DNA of 64,000 nucleotides from Eremophila alpestris peregrina (GCA_009792885.1 WMCF01000012.1:11458514-11522513), one strand, 5' to 3'; shown: positions 1-11,650, counted from the stretch's first letter. The notes: generated by a model from the letters alone, not told the origin. Numbers and translations are program-made.

Positions 1-496
1 ATTAATAAAAAAATTCAATAATGGGGAAGCTACATGAGATCTTTATAATTCTTTTACTGTGATGTCAGGTTTTTTTGTTTTTTTTTTTTGGTGAAACAAT
101 ATTTGTAATGGGAATATCATCTTGCTGTCACGAGAAAATAAAATTAACACAGTTTACAAAATAGACAAAATGTTAAACAAGAATGAAAAAAAATCACCCT
201 AAATATTCATTTTCACTTTTTTGTCCTTCAAGATCTTTAATATTCTGTTAATATGTGTTAATTCTTAATTAGTTCTGTCAATGAATCTGTGTAAAACAAA
301 ATATTAAATGCATGCTATCACATATTATTGGGTTGGGACCTCTGTCCTTCATTTTGTGATAAAATTTCAATATACTTGGTAAGATTTAACTCTGTATTTT
401 CCTCTGTGACATGTTTATTTTTATGTTAATACAAGTAATGAAGCTTATTTTCTTGATGCTGCACTTAGAATGGCCATTCAATGAATCAGCACTTCA
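1..496. other. AT-rich non-coding DNA, no gene seen
   Basis: Unique-looking AT-rich sequence with an interrupted T run near 70-89. No exon, repeat family or RNA gene is recognisable. It ends at the target-site duplication of the first LTR. Confidence 0.6.
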
Positions 497-501
497 TCTA
501 G
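497..501. repeat. Left target-site duplication TCTAG
   Basis: TCTAG immediately before the LTR is repeated exactly at 1079-1083 immediately after it. The repeat may extend to 6 bp (ATCTAG at 496-501 and 1078-1083) if the last LTR base is counted. Confidence 0.75.
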
Positions 502-1078
502 TATTCTGATTTCAGCTGGGGTCAGGTTACTTTTCTTCACAGTGACTGGCATGGGACTGTGTTTTGGATTTGTGCTGAACACAGGGTTGATAATACAGAG
601 ATGTTTTTGTTACTGCTGAGTAGGGCTTGTACAGAGCCAAGGCCTCTTCTACTTTTTATGAAAGCACTGAGGGTGCTTGGGAGGCTGGGAGGAGACACAG
701 CCAGGGCTGGTGACCCCAGCTGACCACAGGGATATTTCAGACCATGTGACATCATGTCAGTATATAAAAGGGGGGGAAGAAGGATGAAGGGGGGACATTT
801 GGAGGAATGGCATTTGTCTTAAGTGACCATAATGTCTGATGGGCCCCTGCTGTCCTGAAAATGGCTGAACACCTGCCTGCCCACGGGAAGCACTGAATTA
901 GTTCGTCATTTTGCTTTGCCTGTGTGCATAATTTTTGCTTTCCCTGTAAAACTGTCTTTAACTCAACCCATGGGTTTTCTATCTTTTACTCTTCTAGTTC
1001 TCTTCCTGATCCTTCTTCTGGGAGAGAAAGTGAGTTGCTGTGTGAGGATCGATGGCTGGCTGGGGTTGAACCATGATA
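502..1078 (+). mobile_element. Solo LTR of an avian endogenous retrovirus
   Basis: A 577-bp element flanked by the 5-bp direct repeat TCTAG (497-501 and 1079-1083), the footprint of integrase-mediated insertion. It begins TATTCTGATTTCAGCTGGGG, a decayed form of an avian LTR start I know as TGTTCTGGTTTC. It ends in ACCATGATA, a decayed ACCACGACA. Both terminal dinucleotides (TG and CA) have become TA by transitions. Inside, in order, are a TATA box at about 761, a purine-rich stretch, a segment around 840-895 with the motif CTGAACACCTGCCTGCCCA, a poly(A)-signal-like site near 946, and the typical T/C-rich 3' part. No gag-pol sequence lies beside it, so it is a recombined solo LTR. The family name is not assigned. 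The limits are well supported by the duplication. Confidence 0.85.
761..770 (+). promoter_or_regulatory. LTR core-promoter TATA box
   Basis: TATATAAAAG sits 259 bp into the LTR, just before a G-rich tract. This is where the U3 promoter of this LTR type is expected. It is intact by sequence; whether it is active cannot be told. Confidence 0.6.
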
Positions 1079-1083
1079 TCTAG
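1079..1083. repeat. Right target-site duplication TCTAG
   Basis: Partner of the copy at 497-501. The pair fixes the LTR boundaries at 502 and 1078. Confidence 0.75.
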
Positions 1084-4000
1084 CAAGAAAAATCCACAAA
1101 AAAAGAAGAGAAAAAATCTGCTTTACCAGGTTTTATTCCTTTGAACCAGGTGCATGTGTCTTTTGAAACACTCCAGTAACATAAACATCTGCAAAACATT
1201 TCAACCAACAAAGGATCCACAAATTTACTTCTTTCAGCTTTCTACAGACTGACTGTATTTTTAATCCTTCAATTTGACCAGTCTGTTTTGGTATCATTTC
1301 ATTGCCATTGCTGTGGAATTCTTCTTGAATTTTTTGAATTGCAAAAGGAGAAGATTCTAAACAGTTAAAATTTTTTCTCTATTTTTTTACCCTAATGCTA
1401 TGGAGTAGCTTCAGACAGCAGCAACTGCAGAGACCTTTGGCATCTACAAAGGACAGATGTAATAATCAATATAGAATAAGTTAGTTTGCCTTGAAATAGA
1501 GTAAGTTTGCTAAGATGACATGACTAAAACCAGTAAGTATTTCATAATCCTGTTACGACACAGGAAGAAGCAATTTTATATAAAACATGATCAGCACAGG
1601 AAAGAGTAAAGTTTGTTGAGTGGATTTCAATGGTAATAAATGTTTTCCTGTAGGACGCTGTCACTGAAATATGGTCTTATTGGAGACTGAAAAACCTCAG
1701 AATTTCTAACACTTATTTTGATAAGATTTATGTACTTTGTCTATATGAGACTTTAAGAACAAACAATCCAAGTGGTGCATGGGTTGGGGAGTGAGGCAGG
1801 GGATGAGCAAGAGTGAAAAGAATGGAAACTTTCGACTCCATATATCCAGAATATTTTACATATTTTTCATGGTTTTATTCAGTTCTTCTGAGGTTTCTTA
1901 GCTTTAGTAAATATAAACTAAGAATTAAGTGGCATTATTTCAGCTTTCATTATTTTCGAATTCCACTTCCTTTTGTACCACAAACTGCACTGTAAAAATA
2001 AGGATGGATTTCACATTATTGCCTTTTCTACCAATATGGGACAAAAGTAAAAGAAATGCTATAGTACTTAAAACCAGCCAATGGATGCAGCAGTTTTGTC
2101 TGTAATGGAATTCTGACTTGTCTCATGGTTATGTGGAGAGTGAATGTAAGTAATATCTTTCTTCTAAAAGCACTGATAGGAACCTAAGAAGTATCTTTGT
2201 CATGTACTGCCTGCTACAAACAAGCTAGATAAGAGACTTCTGGCTCAGTCTTTTGCATACAAAGACAGATCCATGTTTCTATTAAATATCTGTACTTTGA
2301 AACAAAAACAAACAAAAAATAATCTGCAGCTGTTGATTCTCATTCTTAAAGAACACAGAAGAGTGACATAAAAGTAGCTAGATTATGTTATTAGCAAAAA
2401 CATGAACTGTTTTATTTTCTACCTTTTTTTTTCTGTGTTTTGAGAGCAGGATGAAAGACTGAAACAGAATAAGTGTATGCTATATCAGATTATGTTTTAA
2501 AATTGAAATTATTCCATGGCTGATAAATCCTGCAATTAAGGAAACACTTTAGCATTTTTAAATCATCATTTTAATGTGTTTTTGGGAAGGAAGGCAGTGG
2601 TTTTTCTTAACATGATAATTACAGAGACAAGGTCTGTCACATTGTGCTGAACATGAAATGTAAAGGTCATCTGTTTAATTTCAGAAAAAATAAGCAAAAA
2701 ATCCAAACAAACAAAAAACCCCAAGAAAATACACTACCATAACATTGGTTAAGAAACCCCCAACATAAATGCATGATCACTCTCTTGAACATTATTTTTA
2801 ATTTCACTGTCTTCAATACCAGAGAAATGGGTGATTTTTTCTGCATTTATACAATTTTCAAACTGCATATAAGATTTGAAGTCACTAAGCACAGGGAAAA
2901 TATATATGTATCTTCAGTGCTCTGTTTTTTAAAAAAATAAAGCTTAGGGTTTTTTTTTTTTTGGTGGTGGTTGTTCTTTTTTTATTTCTTTATTGTTTGG
3001 TTAATTTTGTTTTTTTGTTTTCTTTTAACAAGAGGCTATATTGTAGTTCATCAGCTCTTAAGTTTGATTGGAAAACATGGTGAGATCTGATTCTGTGAAT
3101 ACCACGCAACTCCACTTTTTCCCCTTACACAGGACAAGAAAACGGACAATTTTATCCCTTTGCAGATCACTATTTGTTGAATTTTCTTTTTGTTTAATAA
3201 AAGAGATTAAATTTGGTTAAATATTATCAAGATGTGTGTGCCTACAGTCTTAACAGAAGGTTTTTTATTTTTCATACTATTTCAGTGTCTTCCAAGAAAT
3301 GAAAAAATATAATATTTTTTAATAATTCAGATAAAAAATCCAAGGAACTCCTATTACTGGGGTTTTCTCTATATAGATATAAAATCAAAACTGACCAATT
3401 GTGGGTATTTCACTGCCTCAGAATTTCTGCTGTGGATAAAGGTAAGGCTATGCAGTTTCTGCTTTCCATATTTCTGCTTCAAAATATCCAGTGAGTAGAA
3501 ATCATAAGAAAAAGGATTTTAATTCATAGCAGGACAGTACTCTGAAAATCATGTGTGGAAGGGAGGTTTGAAGTTACAGAATAATTTTTTTAAGGAAAAT
3601 ATAAAACATTCATATGCTTCTTTTAATCAGAGCATTAAAAGCTTAATAGTTTAGGAATTTTTTTAGAATACCTACAATAATGCAAATATTTGTTTCATAG
3701 ATTTGATCAATAAATAGGATGTCCAGGTTAGTTTCATATTTTTGTTTAGATTCAGCGGTGTTTTTAACATACATATCTGCAAAAAATTTTGTTTGTATAT
3801 AGTGATCAGCTCATGTCTTTTCTGCCAAGCACTTTACATTATCACTTCAGCTGAATCAGTGTTCGGTGGGTGTAAACTCCCAATGACTTTACAGTCAAGG
3901 CAAACATTATGACAAGTAACTACATAATAAATCTGCTTAGAGAAGCATGCATGTTTACCATCATATCACAAGAAACAACCTTCTTTTGAGGTGAACTTTT

Positions 4001-5356
4001 GCCCTTTCCATAGCTCTCTCATGACCTTAAAATGTCATCACAAGAGTGTCCACACTCCGTGTTTAATTTATCACTATGACATCTGGCACAGAGCTTGCTC
4101 AAAGCATCGTCCCACATGGCACAATGAGCTCAATAACCGCACACACTTTTATGTTTTATTTTCCACCCTCCTCTTCACCTGTCATGGTGCAAAAGAAATT
4201 TCTCTAATTAATTTCTTCAATTAATTGTACACGCACACTTGCATATGTAATCCTATTTTGTGAGGAGCTCCATCTAAAATGGACTGCTTCTTTCTCTTTG
4301 ACTGGTAATAGTGGTCTGCATGCAGCAGGGTATAGGAGGAGAAAAATATGCAGGCAGTCTGTGAGAAGAAAGAAAATTACCATTTCATCCATACATATGT
4401 AGGAATAGATTGATTTAGAAAAAGCAGAGACTATATATCTAGTCTGTGTTGTAGTTTTGTATCCTTATTCTGGGGTGGATGTCTTCACTCAACTCCACTC
4501 AATGGGTCAACAGGTCAAGTTCTAACTATGACATCATGTGCATGTGATACACGTGCAATTAGTACAGCTTTGATACACATACAATTAGTGTTTTCAGGGA
4601 GAAAACAAATTTATGTGCTTCAAAATTAAACACAAGCACAGTTTTCATTATCTCTTTCTCCTACTGTCTCCTTCACTTCCAGAATACTGATTTCTGGAAA
4701 CATTCCTAAGTGAGACAATTCCAAGGTTTCTTCAAAAGGGTCTAAGTGCAGTGGCCATAAGATGTCATTGAGGAGATTAATGGAATTTTCTAAAAAGTGT
4801 TGCTTCTTTCTAGAGATGAGACAGACAATAAAATGGGGATACCTGATGCACAATCCTAATTCCCATTTGGCCACATGAGCAGGTCCTCTCTACTGAAATG
4901 TGTTTAACTGATTGTGGCAGGTGACTAAGAAAAGAAAGAGGGGAAGAGAGACATCACCTGCAAATTCAGACAGGTTGTGAAGATTGGTACTGGGCTACTT
5001 GATGTAAGCTACTGCCAGTCCTTGCAACACACTCCATAGTACCCTGTAATGTAATTATAGCTGTAGGCTTCCATACTATCACTTTTACCCCCTCTCAGAT
5101 ATGTCCCTCGAGTTTGACTGACATACCTACTTTAATACATTTCCTTAATAACTTTATTTCTGGTAGCCAGAAGAAGACTGGTAATATCTTCATTTTGGCT
5201 GACTATCCTGTAAATGAAGCCTATATCACTTTCTTTTACAATTGGGCCACTCTACCCTGTTCAAAATAGTAAAGTCTAGAGTATCTTTTCTCTTTATTAG
5301 GGTCAGATGGAAAATCCTTTCTGATCTTCCTTTGTCACTAAAATACCTGATTCACC
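1084..5356. other. AT-rich non-coding DNA, no gene seen
   Basis: About 4.3 kb with no recognisable exon or transposon. It contains short homopolymers, for example 13 T at 2950-2962 and T-rich stretches to about 3020. The open frames inside are short, lack splice-site context and resemble no family I know. Confidence 0.55.
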
Positions 5357-5361
5357 TGAGT
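5357..5361. repeat. Left target-site duplication TGAGT
   Basis: TGAGT directly abuts the LTR start TGTCTTGG and recurs exactly at 6673-6677 directly after the LTR end CAACA. Confidence 0.9.
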
Positions 5362-5505
5362 TGTCTTGGTTTGAAAGAAAGGTATCTGCCAAGGAAGGCA
5401 GGAATTTCTCTTGGGATGCAAAATCTAACCTCCTCCCTCCAAATTATTACACCTATGAAATTACGGGGCTTTCAGGCAAAGATAGGGGAAAAGGAATAAC
5501 AGTAC

Positions 5506-5511
5506 TTTATT
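5506..5511 (-). terminator. LTR polyadenylation signal AATAAA (minus strand)
   Basis: Plus-strand TTTATT reads AATAAA on the minus strand. Its place about 140 bp before the minus-strand LTR 3' end fits the R/U5 region and gives the element its orientation. Confidence 0.6.
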
Positions 5512-5613
5512 ACTATATATATGTATATGTACAACAAGACAAACAGCCAACACCAACTTTGGCACTGACACCAACCAGAACCACAAACCAGTGACCCTTT
5601 CTCGGCCACAGGT

Positions 5614-5817
5614 ACCTTCCCCGTCGGTGCAGTTCTGGGCACAGCCGGCAGGGGCACTGGTTGCACCTTCCCCGTCGGTGCAGTTCCGGGCACAGCCAGC
5701 AGGGGCGCTGGTTGCACCTTCCCCGTCGGTGCAGTTCCGAGCACAGCCGGCAGGGGCGCTGGTTGCACCTTCCCCACCGGCACAATTCCGGGCACAGCCA
5801 CCAGGGGCGCTGGTGGC
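5614..5817. repeat. Minisatellite, 51-bp unit x 4, inside the LTR
   Basis: Four head-to-tail copies at 5614-5664, 5665-5715, 5716-5766 and 5767-5817, each starting ACCTTCCCC and ending in GGGGCNCTGGTKGC. Copies 1-3 differ at few positions; copy 4 is more diverged. The unit is a multiple of three (17 codons), so frames stay open across the array on both strands. CpG is abundant, unlike the surrounding DNA. Confidence 0.95.
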
Positions 5818-6672
5818 TCCCGGCGGGCAGGGCGGCTGCTGTGATTCCCCGCAGCTGCAGGGGGCGCTGTGGAGCGGGTCTGGCCGCCTCCCTCCCGTGG
5901 GTAATGGCGGGCAGGAGGAAGGGATGGGAAAGGGGCTTCCTTTACAAACCCCCCGTGGCAGCCCAGCCCAGCACCCCTCCAGATGGCGAAACAGACTGCA
6001 GCAGGAATCTTGGATCAGCCGGCTGGAATAGCAGAGGCAGGCACACCAGGGGTGGCCAACAAAGGGCAGCAAAGACTCCAGAGCCGTGCCAGGAGCGGGA
6101 GTCCGGGCTGCCATGGGGTATCAGGTTAAAGTGTAGCAAAAAAGCCCCGAGCAGCAGCAGAAAACAGCGGGGCTGGGCAGTGGCAGGCGGGTTAATGCAG
6201 GCAGCTGCTGCCAGCAGCAGGAGAGTCTCCCTCCAAGAAAGGATAGGGGGTCCAAGTCCCCTTCCCAGTGTGGTTGGGTGTTGGAAGGGCCCAGTTCAAG
6301 AGCTGCTCTGGCGAGCAGGCGCTCACCCATGACAAGGAGATGCAGTGAAGGACAAAAGCTGGGCACTGGCAGCGAATCCTCTGGCCTCAATAGTTCAGCA
6401 CCAAAACCACACCTGTCCACCCAGATCCCAGGAGAGGGAGGGTGAGGCACAGGCCCAGCCCCTCATCCCCAGCCAAAATCTCGGGGTACCTCTGCACTTC
6501 CCAAGAGAAAGGCCCTCAGAAAGAGACAGCAGCAAACTGCACCCTCCCCCCTCCTTCTCCCAGCCACATCCTTTGTCTCTTAACTATTGCCATTACCATC
6601 TTTTAGGCAATAAATGGATGAAATTTTCTTGAGAGAAAGGACAAAAAAGAGAAAAAATCCATATCTTCAACA

Positions 6673-6677
6673 TGAGT
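6673..6677. repeat. Right target-site duplication TGAGT
   Basis: Exact partner of 5357-5361, immediately after the CA terminus of the LTR. Confidence 0.9.
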
Positions 6678-6772
6678 GTAACTTCCAGGCAAGGCTGAAC
6701 ATATTATAGCTAATCTTTGTGGGAATCCCACTAAAGTTGCAAGTTAAATCTCTGTGTAGGATATTCATTTAG

Positions 6773-6822
6773 GAGTTGGACTCAATGACCCTTGCGGGTC
6801 TCTTCCAACTGTTTCTGTTACT
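6773..6822 (+). mobile_element. CR1 3'-end stub
   Basis: GGAGTTGGACTCAATGACCC followed by a CTTCCAACT block is the conserved 3' terminal segment of CR1 retrotransposons, which normally reads GGACTCGATGATCCTTGTGGGTC and then TTCCAAC. Only about 50 bp is recognisable, a severely 5'-truncated copy about 100 bp beyond the LTR. Confidence 0.65.
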
Positions 6823-8937
6823 CAGACGTAAAAATGAAATCACCTTCATGTGCTGATATTAGCAGCCATACAACCAGCCTGATTAGAAGGGAAAAATTGC
6901 TGAACAGAAGAAATTATCTGCCATAAAAGACTAACACAGAAGGGCCTTCCAGACTGAACTAGAAAGCTTGAGGGCTAGACCTATGTACCAGAGATTGAAA
7001 ATTGTAATTGCCCTCTTTGAACTTCATCCAGGGTACACAGAAACCAGAAATATCCTTAGATAAGGATATCCATCAATAAGTACAAAATCAAGGGATTGTA
7101 ATGCCAGCCTGGTGTCTGAGAGGGTATAATACTCTCTGTAAAAATAAAATTGCTCTGAAAGATCAGAAAATATTATAATGTATAATCAGGTGAAAAATAG
7201 AAATTAACAATATCTATTGGTTGCTTGATGTAGGATGTCTTATATTATGTGTCTGTATTGTAAAAGTCACTTAATTACTGCCTTAATGGACCCTCTTCCT
7301 CCCTCTCTGAGAACTTTTTGGGCTGATTTCCACATAAGCCTTATTCAAGATCTTGGACTCTCAATTCAGACTCTGTTTCACATAACATTTTTGAAGTGAG
7401 ACTCTGCCCCTGATCAGTTTGTCTTGTCCCCCCATTTCTGGGTTGACTTCTTCTGAAAGGTTGTCTAATTTGCTCAATTTGCTATATTAATGTTATATAA
7501 ATAATACCTACTTGACATATAAAAGTAGAGAAAATGGTTTCAGGAGCAAGAAGTGGCTCTAACACTGTCATATAAGTGCTCATGTCCAGACCTCAGAAAT
7601 TTCCTGCTTTCCAGGAGAGTCTGGACACATCCCATGTCTCTACCAAAAGTGACGCTTTTGATTGTAAGGAATTCTGAACCCTTTGTGGCAATTTTAAGTG
7701 TTAACTGTCCTTTTCCTACTATCATGTGTTAAAATTGTAAGACTGACTTCAATCCCTTTTTATTTGCAGTGCCTAAAGCTGCTTGGATGCATTCATAATT
7801 TTAGCTTCCATAATATCACGTGCAATGAGTTCCCAATTTAATGCATTTTATTTAAAAAACCCTTCCTTAAAAAATAAATGAGTACAAATAAAGATGAATA
7901 GTACTTTATTCACTCTTTGCATCCTCCATACGTTTATGTAGATGTCTATCATAATTCCTTTAGTTACGTTGTTTCTACCTGGAATGGTGTAATATATTTA
8001 TTCTCTCACTAGTTTATATAGAAATGACTTTACTCATCCTCTCTGTTTTTATAGAAAGGACAGGGAAGGAACAGAATTACATGGAATATGATAATCAGAT
8101 ATACCATCAGGTATTTAAATTGCATAACTGCATTTTCATTTTGCCTATATTAACTTTGAAATAAAGGGTAATGTTTGATTTGCCTTTGTCTGTTTACCTG
8201 TGACTGGAACCACTGGAACCAACTAAGCTTATTCCAAGTGCTGTCCTAAGTGTTGCTATAGCTACTTGTTTTCTTAGTAATCATAAACATAATTGATAAT
8301 TTAACTAGGTGCTAAGCACTGTGGTCTGATCTGGCAAATTAACTGCAAACTCTAAAATAAATTTGAGTATTTAATTGGATTAAAATTTGTTTCCAGCAGA
8401 ATTGAACAGACAGTGCATTAATTGTAGACATGTTTTATTTATGCACAAATTACTAGACTATAAATAACCTCAACATTCTCTTATGTTTTTGTGTTGATAA
8501 TGTTCTTACTTTTCCCAGCCTCTTTGCAAAAGTCTACTAAGAACTCCATTAGAGATTAACTTGGTCATTCATACAGGTCTTTTCTGATACATATCTGACA
8601 TGTATCACACATGTCAGACAAAAACATGCTCTATGAAGAGTTTTGATTCTGTGAGACACTGCTTACCCTTTATTTAGCATCTGACAGGTTTAGGTTGCTC
8701 TGTATCTAACAGAAAGCCTATTTATTTACCAAACTTCTCAAATGTATTCTGTTCTGAGATACTCTGATTTTCATTTTTCTAAGAGAAAGTACTGGTTTAA
8801 AATAAAACAGGATATGTTCAGAAATCTGGCAATATAATAGAATTCTCTTATTTCAGTCAAAATGCCACATTCACTTGAAACCTCTTAATAATTATCATCA
8901 AAAAGGCTGAAGCTCTCCATGAACTAACAGTAAATGC

Positions 8938-8942
<5 letters not shown>
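6823..8942. other. AT-rich non-coding DNA, no gene seen
   Basis: No exon or transposon recognised. The stretch contains overlapping short palindromes at 8586-8618 and ends at a long poly(A) tract. Confidence 0.55.
8594..8618. other. Perfect 10-bp stem with 5-base loop
   Basis: TCTGACATGT (8594-8603), loop ATCAC, then ACATGTCAGA (8609-8618). A second stem, GATACAT (8586-8592) with ATGTATC (8600-8606), uses overlapping bases, so the two folds exclude each other. It is probably chance in AT-rich DNA. Confidence 0.5.

Positions 8943-8991
<49 letters not shown>
8943..8991 (+). repeat. Pure poly(A) tract, 49 bases
   Basis: Uninterrupted A run. No retroposed gene body or SINE is recognisable upstream, and I see no matching direct repeats on either side. 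It could be an expanded mononucleotide microsatellite or the tail of an unrecognised retroposon. Confidence 0.95.
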
Positions 8992-8993
<2 letters not shown>

Positions 8994-10699
8994 TAGAGAT
9001 GCGTGCAGTTAGAGATTCATGTGATTTAACCAGAATAACACTAACCCCCAACTAACTTTTATTGAAACTACATTCATGTGGAACAACTATAAAAATTAGG
9101 AGCTACTATCAGTCTGCGTCAGGTTTCATTTTGGTTCTCTAAAGGGTAGAGGGACAAAAGAGTTTTTTCTTTATGATTGTACATATTTAGTGACTTTTCT
9201 GATTGTCATACATTCGGAAAAATAGTAATTTTGTATACTGTCAAATTATCTTGGTGTTTATCTCAATGAAGGAAAACTAAGCACATTGGCCAAGCATTAC
9301 ATTAACCTTTTGGTAAAATCTTTAAACAGCTATAAAATAATGTTTCCAGTGTTTCCATTTTAACCTGGCAAAAAATGCACTGTATTTTGAGTATTCCATG
9401 TCCAGCTAACAGGTGTTATGATCAAAGTACAGAGGTCTACACAGCCTTCCCATTCATAATCAATCTTTTGTTCCGATATCTGTTTAAATCTATGTTGTCC
9501 CTCCACCAACTTAGATAAAGGAAATGTGTGGTCTATAAAAGAGAGTGCTCTACTTAAATATATTTATCAAGCTTAGTGTGCTAGGAATTTGAAAATTGCT
9601 TTGATTTCCAGACCTCCTTTACCCACAGGATGTCATATTGTAGTTGCACCTATGCTCAATTCATCACATATTAGGATATCTGCTAACAAATTGGTAAGGG
9701 AGGATTATTCCAAACATATTTCTGTATAATCCTTGATACTCTTGGCTATTTTAAGACACTGAATAATGAGGAAAAAAAAAAAGATCTGAAACCATAGTTG
9801 AGTTAGGTCATTATTAAACAGATTTCATAAACCTTGCAATTATCACATTTCAGGGTTTAATGGTCTGGAAGCTAAAATCTGAACATACGGCCTAATTTAT
9901 TTATTTACCAAGTCATTTACTAAACTTATCTTTTTAAGTTAGTCTTTACTTGGCTCACATTCCCAGTACTAAACATTTTGTCCAGTATATTATATACAAT
10001 GTTCATTTCAAATTAATATTCTTTCAGTATGGTCTGCTTATTACCATGTTTTAGTTCTGCACTTTTAGAAATGTGACTATGATCTTACACTTGGAATGTC
10101 CCTTTCTGATCCTAATACAAGTGGGTAATAAAAATAATAATGCATTTTCCTACATGTTTAATAGAATCATGATTAGGAAATTATGTAAAGTTGTAATATT
10201 TTGCTTTCATGTGGCTTTCTTACATTTAAAAGTACAATAAAATTCTTTTAACACAACTATCGAGTTTTTCAAAAAAGATAATATTTACTTATCTATTCTA
10301 TATTTTTAAAACTCACAATTGATACCTCCCTGCAATCTTCTTTTTCTAAGTGTTTGAAGACTCATGAAGTACACAGAAATGTCTTCAATAAGATTTTTAA
10401 GATTTAAACATTTTTAAAGGTTGCAAGAGTTTGAACATTCAGCTTGTCCCTCAAAGACTGTGGGAGAAAGCCTGTCCTCAGCTTAACTTACCACAATTTT
10501 CTTTTTTTAAAACACAGAGAAATAGTGATTACTCAAAGCTCTTCTGAAATTTGGGAGGTTGATATAATTCCTAAATTTTAGTTTAGGGCAAAATTGCATG
10601 ACAAATACACTTTATCACATTGTTCTGCAGCTTATCATTAGGAAATCGCATAAATATGGACCAGATATAACATAGTTATAATGAGACCTTTTTGTTTGA
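8992..10699. other. AT-rich non-coding DNA, no gene seen
   Basis: Only AT-rich sequence with short homopolymers. No recognisable exon, RNA gene or repeat family. Confidence 0.55.
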
Positions 10700-10704
10700 G
10701 TCCG
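10700..10704. repeat. Left target-site duplication GTCCG
   Basis: Precedes the LTR start TGTCAGAG. The right copy at 11651-11655 is GTCCA, a single difference of the CpG-to-CpA kind. Confidence 0.7.
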
Positions 10705-11650
10705 TGTCAGAGACTGAAATAGTTTATGCCTCAAACATTGATATAAAGTTTTTCTCATTATAAAAAAAACGGTATAAAGGAGCCATCAAAGCCCTTGTCT
10801 CCCTAAAGAAAGCCTGACTGAAACTTTGGACTGAAAGTCAGACTCCTGAGGTTAGATAAAGGATTCTTCAATCATCTCAGGCCTGGGGAGAAGTAAACAA
10901 GTAAACAAGGAATGGAATGCGACCCAAACCCAGCAGGTGTGCTAAGAGTCATTGCTTTGGTGTGGGGAAGGCCATAGCCAACAGAACCATTTGCTGGGAG
11001 AAAGTTTGCACAGATTTGCCCCCCAACAGCGGTGGGGGGAGGAAGTCTTGGTGTGTTGTAACCTCTGCTCGGGGCAGTGAGCCCATCCTTCCTTACACAA
11101 ACTGGCTATGGAACCCCCAACCCTGGGAAAGCCACATCCATGGGACATTCATGTGAATGGCAGCCGAGGGGGTGTCTTAATCCATCCAAGACTCCAAGAC
11201 CCCCAGAAGTGCCCTCAGAGTCATTCCTGAGGCCTTGCACCACAGGACGGTCCTTGATGCAACAAACCCACGGTCTGTTGTATGAGACAATCCCCCTCAG
11301 GGAGGTGCCTGGGTTTTCCTACCTGGCCTGAACCTGGGTAGGAATTATACTGAGTATTTTAACCCATCAGATGCTTTTCAGGGGGAGCGTCACCACCAAG
11401 AAGACCAGCTGGAGCGGATCAACAGAACATCGCTGGGATTCACGGATGGTGATATTTTCTTCATTCTGCCTCTGTCACTCCCTTTCTGTCCCCTCTGCCT
11501 ATTTTCTATTCATTTCCTTCATTTTCTCTCTCTTTTTCTCATATTTACTATCAAATAAAACCCATACTATTGACTTTGGCATATGGCCTTGTTTGCACCT
11601 TAGTTCAGGAAGAGCCATTTCTAATAACTTTAGATAACTGGATCATGACA
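10705..11650 (+). mobile_element. Solo LTR (946 bp) of an avian endogenous retrovirus
   Basis: The element starts TGTCAGAGACTGAAATAG and ends GGATCATGACA, giving TG...CA termini, and is flanked by GTCCG/GTCCA. The interior matches an avian ERV LTR pattern I recognise: an A-rich 5' end with TATAAAGGAGCC, the phrase GCCTGACTGAAACTTTGGAC, a GC-richer centre, a C/T-rich stretch (about 11460-11545), an AATAAA signal at 11554-11559, then GACTTTGGCATATGGCC near the 3' end. A short local duplication (GTAAACAA twice, near 10892-10908) lies in the 5' third. No internal retroviral sequence adjoins it, so it is a solo LTR. Open frames of 68-88 codons inside are incidental. Confidence 0.82.
11554..11559 (+). 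terminator. LTR polyadenylation signal AATAAA
   Basis: AATAAA follows the pyrimidine-rich stretch and lies 91 bp before the LTR 3' end, the usual place for an R-region signal. It fixes the element on the plus strand. Confidence 0.65.

Larger units (their letters stand above)
5362..6672 (-). mobile_element. Complete solo LTR (1.31 kb) of a passerine-type endogenous retrovirus, minus strand
   Basis: The plus strand begins TGTCTTGGTTTGAAAG and ends CTTCAACA. TG...CA termini plus an exact 5-bp TGAGT duplication on both sides define the element. Transcription should run on the minus strand: an AATAAA signal reads in that direction (plus-strand TTTATT at 5506-5511) about 140 bp before the minus-strand 3' end, as expected for R-U5. 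The middle is GC- and CpG-rich and holds a four-copy 51-bp minisatellite (5614-5817). Several long open frames here (up to about 220 codons) result from the low stop density of this GC-rich repeat and are not genes. At 1.31 kb it is long for an LTR. Retained CpGs and perfect duplications suggest a fairly young insertion. No internal retroviral genes remain. The family is recognised from memory of songbird LTR ends. Confidence 0.9.

Noticed and set aside
5461..6332. Open frames of 217 (minus) and 223 (plus) codons with a 17-residue repeat
   Set aside because: Both run through the 51-bp minisatellite and GC-rich LTR. The repeat unit is a multiple of three and stop-poor, so frames stay open on both strands at once. 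There is no domain or codon bias.
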